A stretch of 64,000 bases of DNA from Providencia alcalifaciens (GCF_020271745.1 NZ_CP084296.1:3968001-4032000), one strand, 5' to 3'; shown: positions 41,111 through 51,195, counted from the first letter of the stretch. Program-made: numbers and translations. The notes: generated from the sequence alone by a model not told the origin.

Positions 41111-42529
41111 ATGGCAATCATGAAGCAGTGGCAACAAACTGGCCACCCTGCACGTTTATGGCATCCGATAGCCAATCACGCCATCCAGTGTGAATTATGC
41201 CCTCGCGCCTGCAAAATCAAATTAGGCCGCGTGGGTACCTGCAAAATGCGTCGTAATGAAGATGGTAAATTGATGACGCTGAATTACGGTAAATCCGTTC
41301 CAATGACGCAGGAATCTATCGAAACCGAAGCGGTTTACCATTACTCACCGGGGGAGCGCATTCTTTCGCTGGGGAATATTGGTTGCATGCTGCGTTGCGA
41401 TTTTTGTCAGAACTGGAGTACCAGTCAGGCTCGGTATGTTCAAGATAATAATGTGGCCTATTACAGCCCTGAAGATGTGGTCAATTACGCGCTAAAACAT
41501 AATATTCGTGTTTTATCATGGACCTATAACGACCCGATTGTTTGGCATGAATTTGTGATGGATACAGCGAAACTGGCGCGGGAAAAAGGGCTAAAAAATC
41601 TGTACAAAAGTGCCTTTTACATTAGCGAAAAAGGCATCGATGAGCTGCTCACAGTGATGGATATTTTTAGTATTTCCCTAAAATCGATGCAAGATAGCTT
41701 TTATCGCCAACATACCGGTGGACGACTGCAACCCGTTTTGGACGGTATCAAGCAAGTGTATGACGCCCGTAAAGGCAGCAATTACCCACATTTAGAGGTT
41801 TCTAACCTGTGTGTGACGGGGCGCAATGATAACCTTGAAGAGACGCGTAAAGTCTCTGATTGGATGCTGAAATATCTCGATGCCGATATTCCCCTGCACT
41901 ATGTTCGATTCCATCCTGATTATCAATATACTCATGTTGAACGCACCTCTATTCCATTCTTAGAGCAAGCCCGTTTGCAAGCTATTAACGACGGGATGCG
42001 CTATGTGTATGTCGGGAACGTGTTTGATACCACCAGCGCCAACTCTTACTGCCCTGAGTGCCAAACATTATTGGTGAAACGTAGTGGATTAATTGCTGAG
42101 CCGCATATGGATAATGGACTCTGCCCAAATTGCCATGCCCAAACAGCGATTATTCTTCCATGGGAAAAATCCAATACAGACAAACAATCGCTTAGCATTC
42201 CTGGAGGATTGACCTGCATTAACCACATATTCCGTGGCCCCGTTCAAGCTTGCCATATTGAACAAGCTAATGAATCTGAGATTTTCTATCAATTTGTTGA
42301 TAAACACGGTGACGCAGTTGGTCCAATCAGCACCAATAGCTGTACCCGCTTTATGTTGTCTAAGAGCGATGCTGCCGCAGCAGGGATCCGTTTATATCAT
42401 CACGATCAGCAGCCTTGCCAAGTGTTCGAAGTGTATGACCGCGCGCACTTCCCAGTGACTGAAGTGGAAAAAACCCATCTGGGCAGTGAGAACGTGCCCG
42501 TGACGTTTATTCCCTTAAAGGGGCGCTAA
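41111..42529 (+). CDS. Radical SAM enzyme of the AmmeMemoRadiSam type
   Basis: 472 residues. An N-terminal Cys cluster CELCPRACKIKLGRVGTC (C27, C30, C34, C44) precedes the radical SAM motif CMLRCDFC (C92, C96, C99; CX3CX2C). This pair of motifs is typical of the radical SAM member of AmmeMemoRadiSam systems and of PflA-like activases. A zinc-ribbon pair, CPEC (314-317) and CPNC (338-341), follows, and then ~120 extra C-terminal residues of unknown function. No AMMECR1 or Memo gene is in the window. It is cytosolic. The reaction is unknown; being fifth in a lux-like operon suggests chemistry on the operon's product or activation of another enzyme. Confidence 0.85.
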   Translation: MAIMKQWQQTGHPARLWHPIANHAIQCELCPRACKIKLGRVGTCKMRRNEDGKLMTLNYGKSVPMTQESIETEAVYHYSPGERILSLGNIGCMLRCDFCQNWSTSQARYVQDNNVAYYSPEDVVNYALKHNIRVLSWTYNDPIVWHEFVMDTAKLAREKGLKNLYKSAFYISEKGIDELLTVMDIFSISLKSMQDSFYRQHTGGRLQPVLDGIKQVYDARKGSNYPHLEVSNLCVTGRNDNLEETRKVSDWMLKYLDADIPLHYVRFHPDYQYTHVERTSIPFLEQARLQAINDGMRYVYVGNVFDTTSANSYCPECQTLLVKRSGLIAEPHMDNGLCPNCHAQTAIILPWEKSNTDKQSLSIPGGLTCINHIFRGPVQACHIEQANESEIFYQFVDKHGDAVGPISTNSCTRFMLSKSDAAAAGIRLYHHDQQPCQVFEVYDRAHFPVTEVEKTHLGSENVPVTFIPLKGR

Positions 42530-42530
42530 T

Positions 42531-43772
42531 ATGCCATTAAATCGCGGTTACTCTTATTTACGGGCGCAGTGGATTGCGGCACAACTTCGTCGCCATAAAC
42601 TCACTGATAAAGCCCCTAATATTCCCATCATTTACCTTCCTGGCATTTTGGGTAGCAAACTGTTTGATCGGAATAAGCAGCAATTTATCTGGGGGGATTA
42701 TCGTGGTGTGTTTACGCCCAGTGACTATGAATACCGCGAGCCATCTGGCAGCCTACCACCGGATATCCTTGCCACTGAACAGCTTCATGAATTCACCATT
42801 ATTCCCAAGCTTCTTACCACCTTGGTGACTCAAGAATTGAAAGATGTTTTGGAAATAGGTTTAGGGTATCGAGAGGGGCAAGATTTATTTTTTCTCGCCC
42901 ATGATTGGCGAGCAGATCATCGCCAATTAGTGAAGGCATTGGATGACGAAATCGCACGGTTAACCACTCTATTTGGTCAGCAACAACCGTTTATCATTAT
43001 GGCGCAATCCGCCTCTAATTTAGCGGTACGATATTGGTTGCGCCAAACCAGTGATGAGAATCGGCAGCGAATTGCCAAATGGTATGCATTTGGTCCACCC
43101 TGGGAAGGTACATTTCATGCGTGGTCAATGATGGAAACAGGCTACTACGCTGGTAGCCGCTATTTTTACGGTTTCTCTCCCGATGATATCGCTGGGTATC
43201 CCAGTGCCTATCAATTATTGCCTCCCCATCCAACAGCCATTGATCACCATGGAAATGTGATAACAGATTTTGATTTGTATGATGCCGACAGTTGGCAGCA
43301 ATGGCGCATTGGTCCTTATAAAACCTCACCAGGTTGTGAACAGAACCAACGGGTAAGAGACAATCTTTCCCGTCATTTAGCGAGCGCAAAAACATTCCAT
43401 CAAGCCATTGCGGGGGAATGCTCCAAAGAACAATCTGTCCCTCAAACATGGTATTTAAGTGATAATAATTTAGCGGTCACTCAAGCAGTTTGGGGAAGAG
43501 AACGTTGGTATTTACAGGCAAAATCCATCACCAGAGATTTTCCTCAGCTTACGTCTCAAGCTTTAGCTAAAGGGGATGACCATCTCCCCTTAGCGGGATT
43601 GTTAAAACAGCGCTGCGGTCCGCTTGTGCGAGATAGTTACCAGCAGCCGTGGGGAGAAAGCTTCGTGTTTATTAGCCAAGCATCTACTCATCGAGCGCTC
43701 ATCAACCACACGCCAAATTTACGCAGTGTGGCTTTTGATATTGCGACAATCAGGCAGTCGCTGGCGCGTTAA
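42531..43772 (+). CDS. LCAT-like alpha/beta hydrolase or acyltransferase
   Basis: 413 residues resembling the lecithin:cholesterol acyltransferase/PDAT family. IPIIYLPGILGSKLFD (31-46) is the usual oxyanion-loop start, and FFLAHDWRADHRQ (120-132) the family YDWR region. The nucleophile is probably Ser160 in IIMAQSASNLAVRYWL, although the elbow reads AQSAS rather than GHSMG. There is no signal peptide or membrane helix. In a lux-like operon it could release or transfer fatty-acyl groups, the job done by LuxD in luminous bacteria. It starts 1 base after the radical SAM stop; its own stop overlaps that of convergent hutC by 4 bases. Confidence 0.78.
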   Translation: MPLNRGYSYLRAQWIAAQLRRHKLTDKAPNIPIIYLPGILGSKLFDRNKQQFIWGDYRGVFTPSDYEYREPSGSLPPDILATEQLHEFTIIPKLLTTLVTQELKDVLEIGLGYREGQDLFFLAHDWRADHRQLVKALDDEIARLTTLFGQQQPFIIMAQSASNLAVRYWLRQTSDENRQRIAKWYAFGPPWEGTFHAWSMMETGYYAGSRYFYGFSPDDIAGYPSAYQLLPPHPTAIDHHGNVITDFDLYDADSWQQWRIGPYKTSPGCEQNQRVRDNLSRHLASAKTFHQAIAGECSKEQSVPQTWYLSDNNLAVTQAVWGRERWYLQAKSITRDFPQLTSQALAKGDDHLPLAGLLKQRCGPLVRDSYQQPWGESFVFISQASTHRALINHTPNLRSVAFDIATIRQSLAR

Positions 43773-44512
43773 GAGGAAAAGCTACCTTTGAGTTTATATC
43801 GATGACCGGGAAACAATAACTTAGTACTGGTCACGATATGGCTTTGCGACCATGTTCGGCGGGTAATTTGCAGGCACGATGCGCCCACATGCACTTGCAA
43901 AAGCCGGGCACTACGATCATCCGCTTCTACCGCTTCAACAATATGCTCACCCTGAGTCAGTGGCGCAACACGGGATAAATAATCGTGGGGAGTGATAGTT
44001 AGAAAGTCTTGTTCCAGATAATTCGGTGCTGCCAGCGCATTCACAAAACGGTCTTCAATTTGCACAGGAATATCATTTTCCAAATGGACAATCACGGAAT
44101 GATAGACCGGCGTTTCTGGGGGAATATTTAACTCTTTTGCCAGTGTGACTGATGCTTTGACTTGTTCTAACTTGTTAATTTTGCAGCTGTATTGATGATT
44201 TCTGGCGAGGATCTCATCTTCAATGCTGTGAATTTCAAACAAGGCAGATTGCCCTTTAGGCTCGGCAACAAAGGTACCTACCCCTTGAAGACGCACCAAT
44301 AACCCTTCAGCGGTAAGTTCCCGTAAGGCTCGGTTCGCCGTCATTCGGCTACAATCAAACTGCACAACCAACTCGGCTTCTGAAGGCACTCGGTCGTTGG
44401 CTTGCCACTCTCCTGCTTGTATTTTTTCAATAATTGACTGCTTAACTTGCAAATACAATGGAACAGGAGTTTTCAGCTTCGGTTTTTTTTCGGCCGTCAC
44501 GTTTATTTCCAA
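43769..44512 (-). CDS. hutC: Histidine utilisation repressor HutC
   Basis: GntR-family repressor of 247 residues that responds to urocanate. The winged helix (~20-90) includes PLYLQVKQSIIEKIQAGEW and VVQFDCSRMTANRALRELTAEGLL. The C-terminal UTRA ligand domain (~100-240) contains PVQIEDRFVNALAAPNYL and LLQVHVGASCLQITRRTWS. The TGTATATACA palindromes before hutU and hutI are its likely sites. It is separated from hutI by a 125-base palindromic repeat. Confidence 0.93.
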   Translation of the reverse strand: MEINVTAEKKPKLKTPVPLYLQVKQSIIEKIQAGEWQANDRVPSEAELVVQFDCSRMTANRALRELTAEGLLVRLQGVGTFVAEPKGQSALFEIHSIEDEILARNHQYSCKINKLEQVKASVTLAKELNIPPETPVYHSVIVHLENDIPVQIEDRFVNALAAPNYLEQDFLTITPHDYLSRVAPLTQGEHIVEAVEADDRSARLLQVHVGASCLQITRRTWSQSHIVTSTKLLFPGHRYKLKGSFSS

Positions 44513-44623
44513 ATAAGTAATGTGTGTGAGTCGTCAACATTGAAAATCAATCAAAATAATTACTGCCTATAGTGGAGATGATATTCTTAGGCAGCAATCA
44601 GAACTTTATGAATAAATAGTATT

Positions 44624-44748
44624 ATACTCGTCATACTTCAAATTGCAGCGTTGTTGACTACGCTCATTCGCACTAGTTACATACTTATGTATGCTCCTAG
44701 CGACTCATTGACTTGTCGCCTAGCTGCACCTCGAATTATTTAGAGTAT
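44624..44748. repeat. Palindromic intergenic repeat element (MITE-like)
   Basis: A 125-base element bounded by ATACTC and GAGTAT. The first and last 25 bases form an imperfect inverted repeat with clear identity at the outer 6 and inner 5 positions (TGCAG). A second small palindrome, CATACTTATGTATG, lies near the middle. It resembles the ~130-base dispersed palindromic elements of Yersinia, Serratia and relatives, whose ends read ATACTCGTCATACTTCAA. It lies between hutI and hutC. Only one copy is seen in this window. Confidence 0.65.
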
Positions 44749-44796
44749 ATAACCTGAAAATCAGAAACGCTTTTCTATTTTAACTCAAATAAACCA

Positions 44797-46032
44797 TTAA
44801 TTTTTGTGGGTTACTTTTCCTTGGTAAACACGCTGATTTAATGGATTGCTGCCTTGTTCATAAATCATTTCTACCGGATCCTTGGCATTCCATACCACAA
44901 AGTTGGCTTGATAACCGACGCGTAATTGCCCAAGGCTATGCTCTCGCCCTAATGCTTTTGCTGCGTGGCGTGTCACTCCTGCCCAAATTTCTTCCGGGGT
45001 TAATCTAAATAATACCGCCGCCATATTCATCACCATACGCAAAGAGGCAAATGGACTGGTGCCTGGGTTAAAGTCCGTAGAGATTGCCATGGGTACTTGG
45101 TTTTCGCGTAATAATTCAATCGGTGGTAATTTTGTTTCACGTAAAAAATAAAACGCACCGGGTAATAATACTGCCACGGTTCCACTGCGTTTGAGGGCTT
45201 GAATACCTTGGAGATCTAAGTATTCAATATGGTCGACTGATAGCCCGTTAAACTCGGCCACCAGCTCGCTTCCCCCTAAATTAGAGAGTTGCTCCACATG
45301 CCCTTTTACTGGAATTCCTAATTTTTTCGCTGCTAAGAATAATTTCTCGCTTTGTTCAAGAGAAAAGCCAACACTTTCACAGAATACGTCCACTGCATCA
45401 AATAGCCCTTTCTTCCATAGCTGCGGCATAATTTCATCGCAAATAAGGTCAATGTAATCGTCCGCTTTACCTTTATATTCTGGTGGAACCGTATGCGCGG
45501 AAAGTAATGTCGAACTCACGTCGATCGGATAAGCTGCAAATAATCGTTTTGCCACTGACAGTTGTTTCTCTTCGTTGGCAAGATCTAAACCATAGCCCGA
45601 TTTCATTTCAACGGTGGTGACGCCTTCACGGATCAACGCTTCTAAACGCGGTTTTGACACCTCAAATAGCCCATCTTCACTCATGGCTCGCGTAGAACGA
45701 ACGGTGGAATTGATCCCGCCACCCTGTGCGCTAATCGTTTCATAGGAGACGCCATTCATACGCTGTTCCCACTCAGCGGCTCGGTTACCGCCAAACACTA
45801 AGTGGGTATGGCAATCAATCAGTCCCGGTGTGATTAAGCGACCTTCTACATCGACAATGTGGCAGCCGTTTGCATCAACTTGGTCCCTTGGGTGAATGGC
45901 AATGATCTGCTCACCACGAATGATTAAATCGTAATTTTCCAGTAACCCGTATGCGGTTTCAAGTTCAGTATTCATTGTGGCGATCCGTCCGTTACGCCAG
46001 ATCACATCATTTTCGTGTGCTTTAAATAACAT
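44797..46032 (-). CDS. hutI: Imidazolonepropionase
   Basis: Third step of histidine degradation: imidazolone propionate to formiminoglutamate. It has 411 residues of the amidohydrolase fold. Metal ligands are in [21 protein letters not shown], the next His in [11 protein letters not shown], and the later HIEYLD and [17 protein letters not shown] segments are typical of HutI. It is transcribed towards hutC. The promoter region carries the HutC palindrome. No hutG or hutF is present in the window, so the last step must be encoded elsewhere. Confidence 0.97.
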   Translation of the reverse strand: MLFKAHENDVIWRNGRIATMNTELETAYGLLENYDLIIRGEQIIAIHPRDQVDANGCHIVDVEGRLITPGLIDCHTHLVFGGNRAAEWEQRMNGVSYETISAQGGGINSTVRSTRAMSEDGLFEVSKPRLEALIREGVTTVEMKSGYGLDLANEEKQLSVAKRLFAAYPIDVSSTLLSAHTVPPEYKGKADDYIDLICDEIMPQLWKKGLFDAVDVFCESVGFSLEQSEKLFLAAKKLGIPVKGHVEQLSNLGGSELVAEFNGLSVDHIEYLDLQGIQALKRSGTVAVLLPGAFYFLRETKLPPIELLRENQVPMAISTDFNPGTSPFASLRMVMNMAAVLFRLTPEEIWAGVTRHAAKALGREHSLGQLRVGYQANFVVWNAKDPVEMIYEQGSNPLNQRVYQGKVTHKN

Positions 46033-46103
46033 AAATCATCCCATGGCAGCAGAAACCCGATTCGGCTTCACATATGAAAGGTATAGATACAAACGTATAT
46101 ATA

Positions 46104-46113
46104 TGTATATACA
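46104..46113 (-). promoter_or_regulatory. HutC operator upstream of hutI
   Basis: The perfect palindrome TGTATATACA, identical to that before hutU, sits in a TA-rich run 72 bases upstream of the hutI start. Confidence 0.78.
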
Positions 46114-46296
46114 ATTAGACTATTTATCGGTCTGTTGTCAATCTCTACTCACGTAAAAGTTATAAATTTGTTACGTAGCGCTAAAAATATTCTATGATAA
46201 CCGTTCATGGGAAAAATGGGTTACACTACGTCCTGTTTTGCGACCTGTTTTGCCCATCCAAGAAAGTATCATTTATTAACAATTGATTTATAAACA

Positions 46297-46842
46297 ATGA
46301 CTAAAAATAAATTCGCCTTAGAAGACGGCGACATCAATCTCTTTAAAGACGCTATTCAAGGTGCTAAAAAAATTCACCAAGATCAAATAGTGCATGTCCC
46401 TATTCGCGCGAAAGTCACTCAACCATCCAGTAAGAAAGTTCAGCAAGAACAAGTGGATGCTTCTTTTTATTTTTCTGATGAATTTCAACCGCAGTTAGAT
46501 AATGAAGGCCCTACTCGCTATTTAAGACCCGATGCCAACCCGTATGAGTTGAAAAAATTACGTCGTGGAGACTATGTGCCGGAGTTATTTCTGGATCTTC
46601 ACGGGTTGACCCAAATGGAAGCTAAACAAGAAATTGGCGCGTTAATTGCGGCTTGTAAGCGGGAAAATGTCCATTGCGCCTGCATCATGCATGGGCACGG
46701 TAAGCATATTTTGAAACAGCAAACACCACTGTGGCTTGCTCAACATCCTGATATTGTTGCTTTTCACCAAGCCCCTAAAGAATGGGGTGGCAACGCTTCG
46801 CTGCTGTTATTAATTGAAACGACTGAGAGTGCTCGCCGTTAA
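46297..46842 (+). CDS. smrB: Ribosome rescue factor / endonuclease SmrB
   Basis: 181 residues. SmrB cleaves mRNA between collided ribosomes. The Smr domain lies at about 92-170 with [21 protein letters not shown], and the [19 protein letters not shown] motif contains the conserved HGxG. The N-terminal extension includes DASHYFSDEF-like [10 protein letters not shown], the ribosome-binding region. In E. coli it is divergent from prmB; here the hut/lux-like block lies between. Confidence 0.96.
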   Translation: MTKNKFALEDGDINLFKDAIQGAKKIHQDQIVHVPIRAKVTQPSSKKVQQEQVDASFYFSDEFQPQLDNEGPTRYLRPDANPYELKKLRRGDYVPELFLDLHGLTQMEAKQEIGALIAACKRENVHCACIMHGHGKHILKQQTPLWLAQHPDIVAFHQAPKEWGGNASLLLLIETTESARR

Positions 46843-46879
46843 GCACTCACTTCGTTTTCATCACCTAGGATGCTCAAAC

Positions 46880-47365
46880 TTAAGATTGGGTCAACGAAAT
46901 CTGCGATGGACTGAGCATCCATTCTAAATGGTATTTCATCTGCTCAGTATCCACCTCAACACATGCAATCGTCGATGTTGTAAACATTGGCGGTGCTTCG
47001 TGAGGACATAACTCCGAGACCAAATAGCCAACCAGCGGCAGGTGCGAAACCACCAAAACGCCCTTAGCGCCACTGAATGCATAATCTCGAATTTGAGAGG
47101 CAACCCAATCCGCATTTCCTCCGGGGGTTAGCCCTTCCATAATTTGCGCTTGCGCTGGCAGCGATAATGCTTCACGCATCACTTGTAATGTCTGCTCTGC
47201 GCGTAAATAGGGGCTCACTAATACCGTATCAATCTGAGGCTGACGGGCTTGTAGCCATTTCGCCATCAGTACTGAATCATCTTTTCCCTTTTGGGTTAAT
47301 GGTCTCGCTGAATCACTCGCCGCCTGAATTGCCGCATCACCGTGACGCATAATATAAACTTGCAT
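46880..47365 (-). CDS. sixA: Phosphohistidine phosphatase SixA
   Basis: Histidine phosphatase of 161 residues that removes phosphate from phosphohistidine proteins (ArcB Hpt domain, nitrogen PTS). The RHG motif MQVYIMRHGDA at the N terminus holds the catalytic His; the second His lies in VLVVSHLPLVGYLVSEL. It converges with smrB, ending 37 bases from it. It is in the usual place between smrB and fadJ. Confidence 0.95.
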   Translation of the reverse strand: MQVYIMRHGDAAIQAASDSARPLTQKGKDDSVLMAKWLQARQPQIDTVLVSPYLRAEQTLQVMREALSLPAQAQIMEGLTPGGNADWVASQIRDYAFSGAKGVLVVSHLPLVGYLVSELCPHEAPPMFTTSTIACVEVDTEQMKYHLEWMLSPSQISLTQS

Positions 47366-47533
47366 AATCCACCATCTGTGCCGCTGTCTCCCATGAGAAC
47401 GCGGGTCTTTTTGTTAAGATAATTATTGTTAAAGATAACCATCAGTTGGGGTGAGGAGAGATTCTGCAACAAACCCGTTGCAAATAAAATGATTTACATT
47501 GTTTTTTACTGACAATTTTTGCTATTCAGCCAT

Positions 47534-47576
47534 AAAAAAACCTGATAACCACAGTGTTTAACTGCGGCATCAGGTT
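47534..47576 (-). terminator. Rho-independent terminator of fadIJ
   Basis: On the minus strand AACCTGATGCCGCAG pairs (one bulge or mismatch) with CTGTGGTTATCAGGTT, followed by seven T. It lies 20 bases past the fadJ stop codon. Confidence 0.92.
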
Positions 47577-47596
47577 GATTAAACAGCGATTATCGC

Positions 47597-49810
47597 TTAA
47601 TGAATGTCGCTATTTTCTTCCGTCGAAGATGCATTTTTTTCATGATCATTCACCGAATAAAACGTGCGATTAGACTGTGACATTTCAATCAATAAGTCGC
47701 ACGGCGCAAACTTATCGCCATGTTTCTCCGCTAAGTGTTGCAACGTTTCCACGGTTTTACTGATACCAAGGCTATCCATATAACGGAAGGGCCCCCCAAA
47801 GAATGGCGGAAAACCAATTCCAAACACCGCACCAATATCCCCATCTCGCGCGCTACGGATAATCTTCTCATCTAAGCAGCGTGCAGCTTCATTGAGCATT
47901 AACATGACACAGCGTTGAGCAATATCCGTTTGGCTCGTTGACGTTGAGGGGTGAATGTTAATCAGTGAATAAATACCCTGGTCAACTTGACGTTTTGTGG
48001 ATTTTTTCCAGAAGGCCAACTTACTTTTTGACTGCCCATAAACATAAAAACCACGACCGTTTTTCTTCCCTTTGCGGTCATCGTTGATCACTTTGTCGAG
48101 CGCATCAGGGGCTTTAAAACGGTTGCCAAAACGCTCAACGAGAATTGGTAAAATTTTGGTTCCTACGTCAATACCCACTTCATCAAGTAGATGGAACGGT
48201 CCAACCGGGAAACCAAATTTCACTAATGCCTTATCAATATGGTCAATCGCCTCGCCTTCCACAAGGCATTGCGCCGCTTCACACAAATACGGTGCCAGAA
48301 TACGGTTCACATAGAAGCCTGCATCATCACCAACGACGATGGCGGTTTTACCTTGGCGCTTAGCAAAGGCAACCGTGGTTGCGATGGTAGTGGCATTCGT
48401 TTGCTGGTGCGGGATCACTTCCACCAGAGGCATTTTATCCACGGGGCTAAAATAGTGCAGCCCAATCACTTTCTCAGGATGGGGGCTACCTTCCGCAATA
48501 CGATGAATGGGTAACGAAGACGTATTTGAGGCAAAAATCGCTTTGCCATCTGACATTTTTGCGGTTTCCTGCACCATTTTACGTTTCAGTGCCAGATCTT
48601 CAAATACGGCCTCCACCACAATGTCCGCTGATTCTAGTCCTTGATAGGTCAATGTCCCCGAAATTCGAGCCATAATTGCATCCCGTTCCCGAGGCTGTAA
48701 GCGTCTTTTACTCACTCGCTGGGAAAGCAGGTCCCAACTATAACGCAGAGCTTGAGTGATACCTTTATCCGAAATATCTTTAATACGTACCGGATATTTA
48801 CCCAATACCGCACTCACATAAGCGATACCGCCGCCCATCAATCCGCCGCCAAGCACACCCACTTGTTTGATAGTTTGCGGTTTAGCGTCCGCCCCAGTTT
48901 CATTTTTCAATGCGGTAGAGGCAAAAAATAGGCTACGTAACGCAGCAGATTCTGGCGTCATTGCCAGTTCACCAAACGCTTTGGCTTCTTCAGCGAATCC
49001 CGTTTTTAACCCACTATTCATACCCGCTTTCACCACCTGAATAATCTTTTCTGGTGCCGGATAGTGCCCTTGGGTTTTACTTAATGTTTTCTCTTTCGCG
49101 CTGGAAAACACTTTATTACGCAATAATTTACTGCTTAACAAACGCTGTTGCCAAGGGAGAGGTTTACGTTTTACGCCCCCTTTTTGCGCCAGTTCAACCG
49201 CCGTATCCAGTAGAATAGAAACCGGAACTACGTCATCGACTAATCGCATTTTCAACGCTTGCTTGCCTTTTAATTGGCGCCCTGTCAGCATCATGTCTAA
49301 GGCATTTGGGATCCCAATTAAACGAGGTAAACGCTGAGTCCCTCCTGATCCTGGTAGTAACCCTAACTGCACTTCAGGTAAACCCAGTTTGGTTTTATCA
49401 TCATCAGAACAAATGCGTGCATGACACGCGAGCGCTAATTCCAAACCACCGCCAAGGCAAGCGCCGTGGATAGCCGCAATAATCGGTAATGGGTAATTAT
49501 CAATTTTATCAAATAGCGTGTGCCCTTGTTTTGATAGCTCACTCGCCTGCTCTTTACTGGTGCAGTTAGCTATCATGCTGATATCCGCACCTGCGATAAA
49601 ACTGTCTTTTTTACCCGAGGTGATCACCAAGCCTTTCAGGCCTGATGTCGATTGTGCTTGCTGCAAAATGGCATGAAATTGCTGTGCAAATTCCGCCTTT
49701 AGGGTGTTCACTTTTTCATTAGGAACATCAATATAAATAACCCCAACATTGCCATTTACTATCTTTAATGTGAATGCAGGTTCCGTGATGACTGCTGAAT
49801 GTTGCGTCAT
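47597..49810 (-). CDS. fadJ: Fatty acid oxidation complex subunit alpha FadJ
   Basis: Multifunctional enzyme of anaerobic beta-oxidation: enoyl-CoA hydratase and 3-hydroxyacyl-CoA dehydrogenase. It has 737 residues. The crotonase domain (~1-190) includes [10 protein letters not shown] and [19 protein letters not shown] with [17 protein letters not shown]. The dehydrogenase part (~315-600) has the NAD motif [18 protein letters not shown] and [13 protein letters not shown]. The ATG at 49810 gives [13 protein letters not shown] and shares one base with the fadI stop (TAATG); the upstream in-frame ATG lies inside fadI. Confidence 0.96.
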   Translation of the reverse strand: MTQHSAVITEPAFTLKIVNGNVGVIYIDVPNEKVNTLKAEFAQQFHAILQQAQSTSGLKGLVITSGKKDSFIAGADISMIANCTSKEQASELSKQGHTLFDKIDNYPLPIIAAIHGACLGGGLELALACHARICSDDDKTKLGLPEVQLGLLPGSGGTQRLPRLIGIPNALDMMLTGRQLKGKQALKMRLVDDVVPVSILLDTAVELAQKGGVKRKPLPWQQRLLSSKLLRNKVFSSAKEKTLSKTQGHYPAPEKIIQVVKAGMNSGLKTGFAEEAKAFGELAMTPESAALRSLFFASTALKNETGADAKPQTIKQVGVLGGGLMGGGIAYVSAVLGKYPVRIKDISDKGITQALRYSWDLLSQRVSKRRLQPRERDAIMARISGTLTYQGLESADIVVEAVFEDLALKRKMVQETAKMSDGKAIFASNTSSLPIHRIAEGSPHPEKVIGLHYFSPVDKMPLVEVIPHQQTNATTIATTVAFAKRQGKTAIVVGDDAGFYVNRILAPYLCEAAQCLVEGEAIDHIDKALVKFGFPVGPFHLLDEVGIDVGTKILPILVERFGNRFKAPDALDKVINDDRKGKKNGRGFYVYGQSKSKLAFWKKSTKRQVDQGIYSLINIHPSTSTSQTDIAQRCVMLMLNEAARCLDEKIIRSARDGDIGAVFGIGFPPFFGGPFRYMDSLGISKTVETLQHLAEKHGDKFAPCDLLIEMSQSNRTFYSVNDHEKNASSTEENSDIH

Positions 49811-51129
49811 TATTCTGCCTCCAAAATCATTGCTACACCAAGCCCACCCGCCGCACAAGCTGTGGTTAGCCCAAATCCGCCACCGCGTCTACGTAGCTCA
49901 TTCAATGTTTGGGTCACCATTCTCGCCCCTGTCGCAGCAAAAGGATGACCATAAGCAATAGAACCGCCTAGCACATTAAATTTGTCCATATCAATTTCCC
50001 CAATCGCTTTCGACAAGCCCAGTTTTTCTTGGGCAAATTTTTGACTGGCAAACATTTGAATATTGGTGAGTGTTTGGGCAGCGAACGCTTCGTGCATATC
50101 AATCAAAGTCAAATCTTGCAGAGAAAGCCCCGCTCTTTGTAATGCAATCGGTGTGGCATAGGAAGGTCCCAGTAGCATATCTTCCCACACATCGATTGCC
50201 GAGAAAGCATAACTTTTGATGTAACCTAAGGGGGTATAACCCAGTGCTTTTGCTCGAGATTCGGTCATCATCAACACGGCTGCCGCCCCATCAGTTAATG
50301 GTGTGCTGTTGGCTGCGGTCACGCTACCGTGTTTTCTATCAAACGCAGGTCTGAGTTTCGCATAGGAAGCGAGCACTGAATTTTCACGCACGTTGTTATC
50401 CTGCGAGAATGCGTGCTTGTAAGGTGGCATATACGCGGTCATCACTTCTTGCTCTAACACTCCGCTTTTCCACGCTTTGGCTGCCAGCACATGAGAGCGA
50501 TGGGCTAATTCGTCTTGTTGCTCACGGCTAATATGGTAACTTTTCGCCATCTGTTCAGCGGTGTCGCCCATACGTAACCCAGTGGAGTATTCTGCGACAC
50601 CCGGTGCGACTGGGGCTAAATCCTTCAGGCGTAATTTACTGATAAGCGATAATTTTTGCCCAAATGATTTGGCTTTACTTAACGCTAATAGTGTAGCAGC
50701 CAGCTTTTTCGATACGCCGATAGGCAGCACAGAGGATGAATCCGCCCCACCCGCGATACCTACGGAGATATCCCCCACCATCATACTTTGCGCCACATTC
50801 ACAATGGCTTGAAAGCTGGTCGCACAAGCGCGAGAAACACTGTAAGCATCCGTCGATACGCTCATACCAGTACCTAGCACAATTTCTCTCGCAATATTGG
50901 GCGCTTCAGGCATTTGAACTACTTGTCCAAAAACCAATTGCTCAATAATCGATGGGTCTATATCACTACGATGCAGTAGTTCTGCAACGACGGTTTTGCC
51001 TAAATCTACCGCGGGAGTATTTTGGTAGGCCGTGGATTGTTTAGCAAAAGGCAAACGTAATCCACTAACAATGGCAATCCTTTCTTTTGTGGCATGTTGA
51101 TTATCGCCATGGTGGGAGAGTTGATTCAT
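49810..51129 (-). CDS. fadI: 3-ketoacyl-CoA thiolase FadI
   Basis: Last step of beta-oxidation; beta subunit of the FadIJ complex. It has 439 residues. The acyl-accepting Cys is in [15 protein letters not shown], the catalytic His in [21 protein letters not shown] and the second Cys in [13 protein letters not shown]. It forms an operon with fadJ. A FadR-type site lies 50 bases upstream. Confidence 0.96.
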   Translation of the reverse strand: MNQLSHHGDNQHATKERIAIVSGLRLPFAKQSTAYQNTPAVDLGKTVVAELLHRSDIDPSIIEQLVFGQVVQMPEAPNIAREIVLGTGMSVSTDAYSVSRACATSFQAIVNVAQSMMVGDISVGIAGGADSSSVLPIGVSKKLAATLLALSKAKSFGQKLSLISKLRLKDLAPVAPGVAEYSTGLRMGDTAEQMAKSYHISREQQDELAHRSHVLAAKAWKSGVLEQEVMTAYMPPYKHAFSQDNNVRENSVLASYAKLRPAFDRKHGSVTAANSTPLTDGAAAVLMMTESRAKALGYTPLGYIKSYAFSAIDVWEDMLLGPSYATPIALQRAGLSLQDLTLIDMHEAFAAQTLTNIQMFASQKFAQEKLGLSKAIGEIDMDKFNVLGGSIAYGHPFAATGARMVTQTLNELRRRGGGFGLTTACAAGGLGVAMILEAE

Positions 51130-51178
51130 GGTCGCTCCTGCTAAAAGAAAAATAAGTAGAATTGTTGTGATTAAACCA

Positions 51179-51195
51179 AGAGGTCTGACCTGTAT
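51179..51195 (-). promoter_or_regulatory. FadR operator upstream of fadIJ
   Basis: AGAGGTCTGACCTGTAT matches the FadR core GGTCNGACC with flanking symmetry. Repression by FadR in the absence of long-chain acyl-CoA is expected. Confidence 0.7.

Noticed and set aside
35738-43772. A true bioluminescence operon
   Set aside because: No luxA, luxB, luxD or luxG gene is present; only LuxC- and LuxE-type proteins are seen.
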